NCBI GenBank assembly: GCA_013360465.1
Contig: JABWBO010000047.1
Span: 1-58,383 of the forward strand
DNA length: 58,383 nt
Direction: 5' to 3'
DNA from: Anaerolineae bacterium
Lineage (GTDB): Bacteria > Chloroflexota > Anaerolineae > Aggregatilineales > Phototrophicaceae
This document shows, one piece after another, positions 17,906 to 25,950 of this stretch; positions within the stretch are counted from its first letter, which is position 1, and every line of letters starts with the position of its first letter. Below the pieces are notes generated by a model. That model was not told the DNA's origin, ran no database searches, and was given only the letters and a program-made list of their open reading frames with translations. A program made the translations under genes and the position numbers.

Positions 17906-20900
17906 ATGTCGATTCAATCAATCGCGCTGCTGCACCTCAATGCCCTCCACACTGCCGCTGATGTTCATGAACTCTTCCAGCGGTTGGGTTATACCGTATT
18001 TGATCCTGAACCTTTCGAGGGCGACGATCTCGATGCGCTCGACCTCGATCTGGTGGATCGTGCGAACATCGCGCGGGCGTATATTGTGGCACGGCTGAAC
18101 AGCCACACCATTTACCTGTATGAAGTGGCGGATGTGCGTGCGGCGCGGCTGCGATCACTGGCTTGGCATGTGCTTCAGCGCGGCACCGGGCTGCTGATCG
18201 TGACCACACCCGATTACCGTGAAATCCTGTTTGTCGATCCGCGCTTTGCTGGCAGAGCCATCAAAAGCGCCGTGCGGGTGAACAAGCTCAAGATCGTCAC
18301 CGCCGAGCCGACACGCCATGACCTCGACACGCTGAACGCGATCCACGCCTACCGCCGCACCGGACAGCAGATCTACGATGCACAGGGCGCGGCGTTCAAT
18401 GTGACGACTGTGACCCGGCGGTTCTATGACGATTACCACGCCCATTATGAACGAGCGAAAGCGGCGATCAAGGCGGCGAACGCGGGCGTGCGTGACTTTT
18501 ACGACGCGGACAAACTGCACGCCTTCACGCAGCGGTTGCTAGGGCGGTTGATGTTCCTATACTTCTTGCAGCGCAAAGGCTGGCTCGGTGAGCGTCCGCG
18601 CTTCCTGACCGAACGTTACACCACGACCCAACGCCGCCATGCCGGTGAGTCGCACAGCGGAGAAACGTACTTCTACTATAGTGAAGTACTGGAGCCGCTG
18701 TTCTTCGACACGCTAAACAACAAGCGCCCCGGCAATATCACGATCTGGGAAGGGATACGCATCCCGTATCTGAACGGCGGCTTGTTCGATGACGGGCGTG
18801 ATCCACAGGAGATGATCGGCGGAAAATCGTCGCGTATCCGCATCCTGATCCCCGATTCGCTGTTCGATCCCAATGATGCGAACGGTCTGCTCGGCTTCTT
18901 CAACCGCTACAACTTCACGATTGCGAACGATACACCGCTGGAACAGGATGTCGCGGTCGATCCCGAAATGTTGGGCAAGGTGTTTGAAAACCTGCTCGAA
19001 GAACGTGATCGCGGGCAAAGCGGGAGCTTCTACACGCCGCGCCCGATTGTGGCGTACATGTGTCAGGAGGCGCTGGCGGGCTATCTGGAGGAAAGCGCGG
19101 ACATTTCCCGTGAGACAACCCGTGCCGTATTCGATCCTGATGTGGAATCGTCGCTGACCGCCGATCAAGCGGAACGGGTCAATGCCGCGCTGGATACGCT
19201 GACTGTGCTGGATCCCGCCGTCGGCAGCGGATCATTCCTGATCGGCATGATGACTGAAATTCTGCGGCTGCGGCAGGCAGCGCATCGAGCGATTCATGGC
19301 AGTGCCGAACCGGACGCGACCACCCTCTCCAACTGGAAAGAAGCGATCATCCGCGACACGTTGTACGGCGTCGATATTAAGCCCGAAGCCATCGAGATCG
19401 CGCAGCTTCGCTTATGGCTGGCACTGGTGGTCGATCAGACGTTGGAGCAGGCGCGACCGCTGCCCAACCTTGATTACAAGCTGATGGCGGGCAACAGCCT
19501 GATCGAAACCATCGACGGCGAACCCGTGTTAGGGACGCTGGCGGCGCAAATTCTGAACCCTGCCGACTCTTCCGGCGTGGAGTGGGAACACGTCCGCGAT
19601 CAACTGCAACTGTTTGACCCGAACCCGACACAGGGGCGAATGCTGCTGTTTGACGAGGAAAAAGAGGCGCATCAGGAACGAATCAAGCTGGACGAGATGC
19701 GCCGCGAATACTTCAGCGCATCACCGGAGCGGCGCAAGCAGTTGAAACCGGAGATCATGGCGCAGGAGTGGCAGATCGTGGCGGCGAGTTTGCGCGAACG
19801 CGCCGACAAGTATCAGCAGCAGGTGGACGAGTACGGGCGCAAAGCGGCGCTGGCAAACGGAGTCCTGAAAGCCGCCGATCAGCGCAAGCTAACCGCCGCC
19901 GTTGACCACCTGAAGCGCTTGAGCGATATCCAAATGGCGATGGGCAAGCCGGATACCGCGCTGCCGTTCTTCCTGTACCGGATGCACTTCAGCGAAGTAT
20001 TTGAGCGCAAAGGCGGCTTTGATATTGTCGTCGCCAACCCACCTTACGTTCGCCATGAGTCAATTGTTGAGCAAAAACCTGAACTCAAGCTGACTTTTCC
20101 TGATGTATATGATGGAATGGCTGACCTCTACACCTATTTTTATGTTCGAGGGCTTCAGCTTGCGGGGACGAAAGGAATTATTGCCTACATCAGCTCAAAC
20201 AAATTTTTCAAGGTCGGATATGGAAAGAAGCTTCGTGATCTTTTGTTAAAAACTGTTGATATTGAAAATGTAGTGGATTTTGGAGAGTTGCCAGTATTTC
20301 GTGAAGCGGCAACATTTCCTGCTATCGTGATTGGCAAAAAATCCCCGCAACCCCAATCAATGCGATACACAATCGTAAAAGAGTGGGATGACCAACTGGA
20401 TGTGCGGGCAGTTGTACGTAATAACTCTCAGCCGTTTGAATATGCATCCTTAAGTAGCGATGGGTGGGTGTTTTCGGATCAACATATAACACGAATCATG
20501 ACAAAGATGAAAACTAACAGCACTACTTTGTCAGACTACACCCAAGGACACTTTTATTCAGGTGTGAAATCAGGGTTTCGCGCAGCTTTTGAGATTGATG
20601 AAGCAACCAAAGAGGAACTTATTCGTCTCGATCCCAAAAGCGAACAGATCATTAAACCTTATGCTGTTGGCGATGATATTCGTACATGGAGAGTTCAACA
20701 GCGTAAGGTCTGGCTTATTTACTCACCATGGGAACTGGACATCGAAGCTTATCCAGCCATAAAAGAACATCTATTACGTTGGAAGGATCATCTCACCGAA
20801 AGACCTGAGTGCAAAGCAGGACGCTATAACTGGTGGTGTTTAGCACGTTACGCTGCCGGTTACATCAGCGAATTTAGTAAACCCAAAATTGTATATCCAG

Positions 20901-21349
20901 AAATGGCAATGTATCCCCGATTTGCTTTTGATACAGAAGGCATTGTAACTAACAATAAAGGGTTTATTATCCCGTCCGATGATAAATTCCTGTTAGGTGT
21001 TCTAAATTCTGCTGCTGCTTGGAGATTTCTTAAAAGTGTATGTTCAGTGATAGGCGATCCAGATGCAGGCGGACGTTTGGAATTGCGTTCTGCCTATTTA
21101 GCACAACTCCCCATCCCCAACCCACCCGCCGAACTGCGCGACCGGATCGCGGCGGCGGCGCGGGCGTGTCTCGATGCCGCGCAGTCGTTCCCGGATCGGC
21201 TCCCCGCGCTGGAAGCGGCGTTGAATGCGCTCGTGTATCAGGCGTATGGACTGGATGAGGAAGATGTGCGAGTGATCGAGGCTGCGGTGGGCGGGAAATC
21301 AGTGTCGGCAGAAGCAGATGAGTTTAGGGGAGATGACGATGCCTCCTGA
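17906..21349 (+). CDS. Eco57I-like type IIG/ISP-style restriction-modification protein (1147 aa)
   Basis: The SAM-binding motif I DPAVGSGSF lies at 436-444 and the catalytic motif IV NPPY at 711-714, in the N6-adenine (gamma) methyltransferase order. The about 430 residues before motif I include LYEVADVRAARLRSLAW and REILFVDPR and could hold a nuclease or regulatory domain, but a PD-(D/E)xK site was not certain. The region from about 720 onward resembles a TaqI-type target-recognition domain (YISSNKFFKVGYGKKLRDLL is typical). DNA for this part (about 20040-21110) is markedly AT-richer than the rest, suggesting exchange of the specificity segment. It overlaps the next gene by 11 bp. Methylation of host DNA is the safest function; cleavage is possible. 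Confidence 0.85.
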   Translation: MSIQSIALLHLNALHTAADVHELFQRLGYTVFDPEPFEGDDLDALDLDLVDRANIARAYIVARLNSHTIYLYEVADVRAARLRSLAWHVLQRGTGLLIVTTPDYREILFVDPRFAGRAIKSAVRVNKLKIVTAEPTRHDLDTLNAIHAYRRTGQQIYDAQGAAFNVTTVTRRFYDDYHAHYERAKAAIKAANAGVRDFYDADKLHAFTQRLLGRLMFLYFLQRKGWLGERPRFLTERYTTTQRRHAGESHSGETYFYYSEVLEPLFFDTLNNKRPGNITIWEGIRIPYLNGGLFDDGRDPQEMIGGKSSRIRILIPDSLFDPNDANGLLGFFNRYNFTIANDTPLEQDVAVDPEMLGKVFENLLEERDRGQSGSFYTPRPIVAYMCQEALAGYLEESADISRETTRAVFDPDVESSLTADQAERVNAALDTLTVLDPAVGSGSFLIGMMTEILRLRQAAHRAIHGSAEPDATTLSNWKEAIIRDTLYGVDIKPEAIEIAQLRLWLALVVDQTLEQARPLPNLDYKLMAGNSLIETIDGEPVLGTLAAQILNPADSSGVEWEHVRDQLQLFDPNPTQGRMLLFDEEKEAHQERIKLDEMRREYFSASPERRKQLKPEIMAQEWQIVAASLRERADKYQQQVDEYGRKAALANGVLKAADQRKLTAAVDHLKRLSDIQMAMGKPDTALPFFLYRMHFSEVFERKGGFDIVVANPPYVRHESIVEQKPELKLTFPDVYDGMADLYTYFYVRGLQLAGTKGIIAYISSNKFFKVGYGKKLRDLLLKTVDIENVVDFGELPVFREAATFPAIVIGKKSPQPQSMRYTIVKEWDDQLDVRAVVRNNSQPFEYASLSSDGWVFSDQHITRIMTKMKTNSTTLSDYTQGHFYSGVKSGFRAAFEIDEATKEELIRLDPKSEQIIKPYAVGDDIRTWRVQQRKVWLIYSPWELDIEAYPAIKEHLLRWKDHLTERPECKAGRYNWWCLARYAAGYISEFSKPKIVYPEMAMYPRFAFDTEGIVTNNKGFIIPSDDKFLLGVLNSAAAWRFLKSVCSVIGDPDAGGRLELRSAYLAQLPIPNPPAELRDRIAAAARACLDAAQSFPDRLPALEAALNALVYQAYGLDEEDVRVIEAAVGGKSVSAEADEFRGDDDAS

Positions 21350-22172
21350 TATTGATTTGACCAGAGGCGGTTACGGCGGTGACATCGTTGAAGAGATGTT
21401 CAAACCTTTCACTGCACAATACATGGATTATTGGTGGCACTTTCGTGAAGTACTCCGTCCAGGGCAAGAGAGAGGTAACCCGCACTGGCATCGCATCGAT
21501 GGTAATTCGCTCACGGATGATGACTGGAAACCACTGATTGCCTTAAGCATGACCAATTATGCTGTATACACGGGACTCGCTGAGGCGCTCGGCTTCTTCG
21601 AACAGATGCGAAACGAACTCTACCGCACTACTTTCACTGGTTGGCGTGTATTCGAGGTTAGGCGTGCTTGGAAAGCGATGTACTCCAGCCTTTACAGCAG
21701 TTTTACCGCGCTAAGCAATGTTATCTGCATGGTTGTCGGCAAGAAACCGATTTTTAAGAACGCCGCAGGTAATCGGAACTATGATCCGGGAGATGCAAAG
21801 GGAGTCGTGCAGACGATTCCTGCAATTTTGACTCCGTTTGGAGATTGTCAACAAAGGCTTGAAATTCGCAATCAGCTCGATCACTACTGGTTAATTTGGC
21901 ATGGCATTGAACAGGGGCAGTTTTTTATTGACCGTAATTTCAGCCAAAAAGCTCATCTGGTCATTGATCCCGCAAACGATGCTCAAGTTGATTTGGATGC
22001 CTATAAAAAAGCACAAGATGACCTAATAAATTGTGCGTCCAACTTCAATCTAATCTACAAAGAAATGGCGATCACAGGCGGATATCTCGATGCGTATTTT
22101 GCCCACAATGGGTGGTACGTTGAGTATTCAGACTATGGAAAGCCCCACAATCAGATGCGTCCAAAACCGTAA
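21339..22172 (+). CDS. Unknown protein with HEPN-like RxxxxH motif (277 aa)
   Basis: ATG 21339 is chosen because AGGGGAG lies 6 bp upstream; ATG 21318 and 21333 also exist in frame. The protein is helical and aromatic-rich. Residues 176-182 read IRNQLDH, followed by YWLIWHGI. R177-x4-H182 with Asn after Arg is the active-site pattern of HEPN-family RNases, in which two protomers pair. Other parts (YAVYTGLAEALGFFEQM, SLYSSFTALSNVICMVV) would form the four-helix bundle. The gene overlaps the methylase stop by 11 bp, so the two are probably co-translated. HEPN proteins are common effectors in defence islands. The motif is short, so this is an inference; the protein has no recognised family. Confidence 0.4.
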   Translation: MPPDIDLTRGGYGGDIVEEMFKPFTAQYMDYWWHFREVLRPGQERGNPHWHRIDGNSLTDDDWKPLIALSMTNYAVYTGLAEALGFFEQMRNELYRTTFTGWRVFEVRRAWKAMYSSLYSSFTALSNVICMVVGKKPIFKNAAGNRNYDPGDAKGVVQTIPAILTPFGDCQQRLEIRNQLDHYWLIWHGIEQGQFFIDRNFSQKAHLVIDPANDAQVDLDAYKKAQDDLINCASNFNLIYKEMAITGGYLDAYFAHNGWYVEYSDYGKPHNQMRPKP

Positions 22173-22225
22173 GTCAAATACATGTGAGCATCGAGCGTCC
22201 TACATGCAACTCAAGGAAGGAAAGT

Positions 22226-23671
22226 ATGACTGATTCTTCTCAACAAAGCATTGTTCCGGCAGGAAACAACCAAGTCGATATTCAGCGGTTCGAAAGCACT
22301 TTACTCGCGCATATCGACAGTCTTGGACTGCCAACTGACTCGGTGTTTGTCCCTGTTGCCGAACGTATGGATGTGTTTCAAAATGTTCCCAATGTAGTTG
22401 GTCGCATACCTAACGAACTGCTCCCACAGTCTATCTATGTATCTAAATTTCTTGCCGCCGCTGCAGCGGGGCTTTTCGATGCTGCGCTTAACTATATGTG
22501 GGATCAAACCATTGTCGAGTTACGTCGACGTGTTGCTCAATATGATCTGTCTTACTTTTTCGATTTGGTAGTTCCTGACCCAAACCGCCGCAAAAAACTT
22601 TCTACCGAAGCCGATCTTGAGAAGATTGAGGATAGCGAGCTGATTAAGGGTGCCTTTGACATCGAACTCATTTCAGAGTTTGGTTTCAAGCATCTGGATT
22701 TCATTCGCTATATGCGTAATCGGGCAAGCGCTGCTCATCCTAACCAAAATGAGATCACAGGGTTACAGCTTATCGGTTGGCTCCAAACCTGTATTGTTCA
22801 TGTGATCAATTTGCCACTATCAAACGTAGTGGTAAAGATCAAAGAGCTTTTAACGAACATCAAAACTAATCGTCTAACCGAACCTGATGCTCGGCAGATC
22901 GCAGTCTTCTTCACTGATTTGACTCAAGACCGTGTAAATGTACTGTGTTCCGGTTTCTTTGGGATTTATACGGACTCAGATACCACTACTCAAACCCAAC
23001 AAAACATTCGGTTACTTTTGCCCCATCTTTGGGATCGTGTAGATGAAGCCACACGGTTTCAATTTGGCATTAAATACGCGCAATTCTTGGCTCGAAACGA
23101 GCAGCAACGTCAACTATTGGCTCGGCAATTCCTAGAGACAGTCTCAGCGTTTTCGTATGTCCCTGACGATATTCTAGCAGCCGAAATCGAAGATGCTGTT
23201 CAGAATCTACTGAACGCCCATCGCAACTTGAATAACTTTTATAATGAACCTGCATTTGCGCGCCAACTTCAGCGTCTAGTAGGTCAAACTGGCAAAATTC
23301 CAGCGAAAGTGATCCAACCCTATGTCTTGGGGGTCGTAGAAGTGTATTTGACGAATGGAAATGGAATCGCTTGGAATGCTGAACCAACATATGTAGCTCT
23401 AATGCAGCAATTTGATCCGAGGCAGTCATTGATTGCGGCAGTCGCCTTTCGAAGCCCTACGATTGCCAGTAAGCTCCAATTCCCGCTTTGCCAAAAGAAA
23501 TACCTTGAACTCCTTGAACTCATGGTGACGCAAGTTGCGAACCCGGCTGTCAAGGAATTGATCCAAGATGTTCAAAAAGCCTTAGCAAATAAAACTTCGC
23601 CGGAAAGATTACGAGAAGATCGGGGACTCAGCCAGAAAATCGACAATCTACGAAAAATCTTGGATGTGTGA
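22226..23671 (+). CDS. Unknown large helical protein with HEPN-like motif (481 aa)
   Basis: ATG 22226 has AAGGAAGGAAAG directly upstream and is preferred over GTG 22184. Residues 161-171 read RYMRNRASAAH. Both R164-x6-H171 and R166-x4-H171 fit the HEPN RNase signature, and NR within it matches the common RNxxxxH form. The preceding 60 residues are charged helices (RRRVAQYDLSYFFDLV, LSTEADLEKIEDSEL). The C-terminal about 300 residues are all helical without recognised motifs and resemble a repeat-type scaffold. It follows the first HEPN-like gene by 53 bp on the same strand as the methylase. It may be a sensor/effector of the same defence module. Base composition is AT-richer than the plasmid backbone. 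Confidence 0.4.
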   Translation: MTDSSQQSIVPAGNNQVDIQRFESTLLAHIDSLGLPTDSVFVPVAERMDVFQNVPNVVGRIPNELLPQSIYVSKFLAAAAAGLFDAALNYMWDQTIVELRRRVAQYDLSYFFDLVVPDPNRRKKLSTEADLEKIEDSELIKGAFDIELISEFGFKHLDFIRYMRNRASAAHPNQNEITGLQLIGWLQTCIVHVINLPLSNVVVKIKELLTNIKTNRLTEPDARQIAVFFTDLTQDRVNVLCSGFFGIYTDSDTTTQTQQNIRLLLPHLWDRVDEATRFQFGIKYAQFLARNEQQRQLLARQFLETVSAFSYVPDDILAAEIEDAVQNLLNAHRNLNNFYNEPAFARQLQRLVGQTGKIPAKVIQPYVLGVVEVYLTNGNGIAWNAEPTYVALMQQFDPRQSLIAAVAFRSPTIASKLQFPLCQKKYLELLELMVTQVANPAVKELIQDVQKALANKTSPERLREDRGLSQKIDNLRKILDV

Positions 23672-23680
23672 TCCTTTCTG

Positions 23681-23711
23681 AAGAAGTTGGAATACTTCTT
23701 GAATTTTCTTC
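23681..23711 (+). terminator. Possible intrinsic terminator after the HEPN-like gene
   Basis: Stem AAGAAGT (23681-23687) / ACTTCTT (23694-23700) with 6-nt loop, followed by GAATTTTCTTC. It lies 10 bp after the stop of the 481-aa gene. The stem is short and the T-run only four, so strength is doubtful. Confidence 0.35.
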
Positions 23712-23772
23712 ATCTGGACGGACGTGGTGTTTGATATCGAGGCATCCATAGAAACAAGAAGGGTTAGCGCCA

Positions 23773-24210
23773 ATGCCTGTGCCACACGCTGATGTGCTTA
23801 GCCAACTCAATGCGCTCAATGAGTGGCTTGAGGATGTATTCGGTGAGGATACCCGCTTCAGCACCATTCTCAGCGAAGGCGGGATAAGCGAAGCCGATAT
23901 CCTTTTGATCAAACAGCAGCATTTGGCTGAATTTCTTCAGCAGGCGGTTGACTGCATCGTCGAAACCGTCGATAAACACGATGGTGAACGACGAAATGAT
24001 GTGATGGTGCGTCACTACGGGCTGCTCACCGGAAAGCCTGAAACGCTGCAAGCTATTGGCGACAGTCTCAATCTCAGCCGGGAACGTATTCGGCAGTTGG
24101 TGAAGAAGCGTACACAGGTTTATCGATACCCAAAGCGAAAGCAGCAGTTTCGAGAAAGCGTTGTCGTTATTGGCAAGACAATCTTGGAGAAACCGTGCGA
24201 ATCAACTTGA
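23773..24210 (+). CDS. Sigma-70 region-4-like DNA-binding protein
   Basis: A 145-aa protein from ATG 23773. Residues about 72-115 read RRNDVMVRHYGLLTGKPETL followed by QAIGDSLNLSRERIRQLVKK. This closely follows region 4 of sigma-70 factors (ERERxVLxLRYGL..GExxTLEEIGExLGLSRERVRQIExK), which binds the -35 element through a helix-turn-helix. There is no region 2, so it cannot be a full sigma factor. It is more likely a transcription regulator of the defence island or an anti-activator that competes for promoters. About 100 bp of non-coding DNA separates it from the preceding gene and 108 bp from the PIN-domain gene. Confidence 0.55.
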   Translation: MPVPHADVLSQLNALNEWLEDVFGEDTRFSTILSEGGISEADILLIKQQHLAEFLQQAVDCIVETVDKHDGERRNDVMVRHYGLLTGKPETLQAIGDSLNLSRERIRQLVKKRTQVYRYPKRKQQFRESVVVIGKTILEKPCEST

Positions 24211-24275
24211 ATCTCTGGACTCTGTGATGGGAAAGTAAATCCAATTAAACCCCGCTGTATAGAACGCATTTTCGC

Positions 24276-24281
24276 TATAAT
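24276..24281 (+). promoter_or_regulatory. Possible -10 element TATAAT
   Basis: A perfect TATAAT lies 37 bp before the ATG of the PIN-domain gene in otherwise non-coding DNA. No good -35 was found at 16-18 bp, so it would need an activator, or the match is by chance. Confidence 0.3.
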
Positions 24282-24318
24282 AGTATGGGGATGTTCAAGA
24301 AGCTGAGATAGGCAATCA

Positions 24319-24963
24319 ATGAAACAAGTCGGTAAATTTCTGCTCGACACAAATACCATCAACTATATCGTTCGTGCTGCATCAGGAGATGATCCCGCTT
24401 TTCAGTATGTCGAGCGTCATTTTCGACTGCACCGTGATCAATGCGCCATTGCAGCCACGACTAAGCAGGAGCTTGTGGCGTGGATGGAAGGTGAGAGAAT
24501 TTCGCCAAGTGAACGCGCTGAATTGATACGCATTCTGGCTCACTTTGAAGAACGAATGATCCCGATGGGTGATGCTGTGAGTGATCGGGCAGGCAAACTC
24601 TCGGCTGTACTGAAACGGCGCTTCAACAAGAATTTGAAAACAGCGGACACTCAGATTGCAGCAACCGCTCTTGTTCACAGATGCATCCTGATTAGTCACG
24701 ACCAAGACTTCGACTCTGTCCCCGGTTTGGTGCGTCTTGACTGGTATCTGATGGCTATCTCTGAAAAAAAGCTTCTGAGGGTATTGAAACTTCGAGTGGG
24801 ATATGTTGGTATCGCAGCATTTTTCACTTACAGTGCGCTTGCTCTGATGACAACCTCGACCATTCAACAAATGCTGCTTGCGTTGGGTGTGCTGGTAGAA
24901 ATGTTCACCCTAACAGGTTATGGTTTGATTCAATGGAAACTTGCGCGTGAAGATCGTTCATGA
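24319..24963 (+). CDS. PIN-domain nuclease with C-terminal membrane segments
   Basis: A 214-aa protein. The N-terminal 140 residues have the PIN acidic set: D10 (FLLDTN), E51 (TTKQELVAWM), D110 (KTADTQIAATAL) and D128/D130 (ISHDQDFD). This is the VapC/toxin fold that cuts RNA. The C-terminal about 60 residues hold two hydrophobic helices (VGYVGIAAFFTYSALALM and MLLALGVLVEMFTLTGYGL), an unusual addition that would anchor the nuclease at the membrane. No antitoxin lies immediately upstream; the following gene pair is a separate VapBC-like unit. It could be a toxin whose antitoxin was lost or a membrane-linked defence effector. Confidence 0.65.
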   Translation: MKQVGKFLLDTNTINYIVRAASGDDPAFQYVERHFRLHRDQCAIAATTKQELVAWMEGERISPSERAELIRILAHFEERMIPMGDAVSDRAGKLSAVLKRRFNKNLKTADTQIAATALVHRCILISHDQDFDSVPGLVRLDWYLMAISEKKLLRVLKLRVGYVGIAAFFTYSALALMTTSTIQQMLLALGVLVEMFTLTGYGLIQWKLAREDRS

Positions 24964-24982
24964 GCAGGAGGGAAGGTGTGCA

Positions 24983-25231
24983 ATGGCAACTCTCGAACAG
25001 GAAATCATCGAGAAGTTTCACCAACTGGATAAAATGGCTCAACGGCGAGTACGTGCGCTGATTGAGCGGGAAACTGAAGAACCCGTCGATAACGAAGCAC
25101 TGAGTTCAACCCAAAAACGCGAGTCATGGATTGACTTCATCAACGCGACCTATGGTTCCCTTGCCGATGATCCGCTGGAAGAAATCGACAATTCGCACCT
25201 GCCGCCGCCCGTGCGTGATGAGGTTGAATGA
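24983..25231 (+). CDS. VapB-like antitoxin
   Basis: An 82-aa protein from ATG 24983, with GGAGGGAAGG just upstream; a longer frame starts at 24941 inside the previous gene. It opens MATLEQEIIEKFHQLDKMAQ with helices followed by a disordered acidic tail (DDPLEEIDNSHLPPPVRDEV) of the type that wraps a PIN toxin. The stop overlaps the toxin start (ATGA, 25228-25231), the usual toxin-antitoxin coupling. No clear AbrB or RHH DNA-binding motif was recognised, so autoregulation is uncertain. Assigned mainly from position and size. Confidence 0.6.
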   Translation: MATLEQEIIEKFHQLDKMAQRRVRALIERETEEPVDNEALSSTQKRESWIDFINATYGSLADDPLEEIDNSHLPPPVRDEVE

Positions 25232-25629
25232 AATACCTGCTGGACACCAATGTGTGCATTCGTTATCTGAACGGACGTGTGCCGAAGATCCGCGAACGAC
25301 TGCTTGCGCTCGATGAGGACGAAATTGCCGTCTCCATCATCAGCAAAGCCGAAATGTTCTATGGTTCCGCCAAAAGCCAAACCCCTCAGCGGTCGCGTGA
25401 AAAACAAGAGGCATTTCTGGCAGGCGTCCGAGTACTTCCTTTCGATGACGCGGCGGTCGATCAGTATGCGCTGCTGCGCGTCGCGCTCGAACGTCAGGGT
25501 AAGCCAATCAGCCATCCCGATATGCAGATTGCCGCGATTGCGCTTGCCAATCAGCTTGTGCTGGTGACTCACAACACCGGCGAATTCAGCCGCATTAAGG
25601 GGCTGGCTCTGGAAGATTGGGAGGTCTAA
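25228..25629 (+). CDS. vapC: VapC-type PIN-domain toxin
   Basis: A 133-aa protein with the full VapC pattern: D6 (MKYLLDTNVCIRYL), E42 (SKAEMFYG), D98 (KPISHPDMQIAAIAL) and THNTGEF near the C terminus, ending GLALEDWEV as most VapC proteins do. VapC toxins cleave specific tRNAs or rRNA until bound by their antitoxin. Coupled to the small gene upstream by a 4-bp overlap. Base composition is like the plasmid backbone. Such a pair may stabilise the plasmid by post-segregational killing or act in the defence island. Confidence 0.85.
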   Translation: MKYLLDTNVCIRYLNGRVPKIRERLLALDEDEIAVSIISKAEMFYGSAKSQTPQRSREKQEAFLAGVRVLPFDDAAVDQYALLRVALERQGKPISHPDMQIAAIALANQLVLVTHNTGEFSRIKGLALEDWEV

Positions 25630-25668
25630 TTGCGGTTTATGTAGCGGCATTTCTGGTCTCGATGGTAC

Positions 25669-25950
25669 TTGATCATTGTGAGTAACCCGCCGCTTTCGTA
25701 TCGTGGTAGACAAAGGAATAGTACGGTGGGACGTGTTTTTGCCGCGATTGCAGCCGCATGGTGCTGCGCGGTTTTCTATTTTGGCTTCGGCATTGTTCAC
25801 CAACTTATGACAGTTGATGGTATTTCTCCACTCAACACTGCCAGTGGGCTTACCATTACTTTCGTAGCAATATGGCTCGTGAGCAGCACCTTGTTGTCGT
25901 TTATCGGCGTCATTTGTGTTTTGGCACTTTATCGCATGATTGAGGGATAA
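25669..25950 (+). CDS. Small two-helix membrane protein
   Basis: A 93-aa frame (start TTG 25669 or GTG 25678; neither has a clear ribosome site) with two hydrophobic segments, about 22-45 (VFAAIAAAWCCAVFYFGFGI) and 61-88 (LTITFVAIWLVSSTLLSFIG). Its TAA is immediately followed by the ATG of the large PLD-helicase gene, suggesting coupling. It could tie the helicase to the membrane or be a sensor. No family recognised, and the start is uncertain. Confidence 0.4.
   Translation: MIIVSNPPLSYRGRQRNSTVGRVFAAIAAAWCCAVFYFGFGIVHQLMTVDGISPLNTASGLTITFVAIWLVSSTLLSFIGVICVLALYRMIEG

Noticed and set aside
23773-24210. Complete alternative sigma factor
   Set aside because: Only region 4 is visible; there is no region 2 for -10 binding or core polymerase contact.
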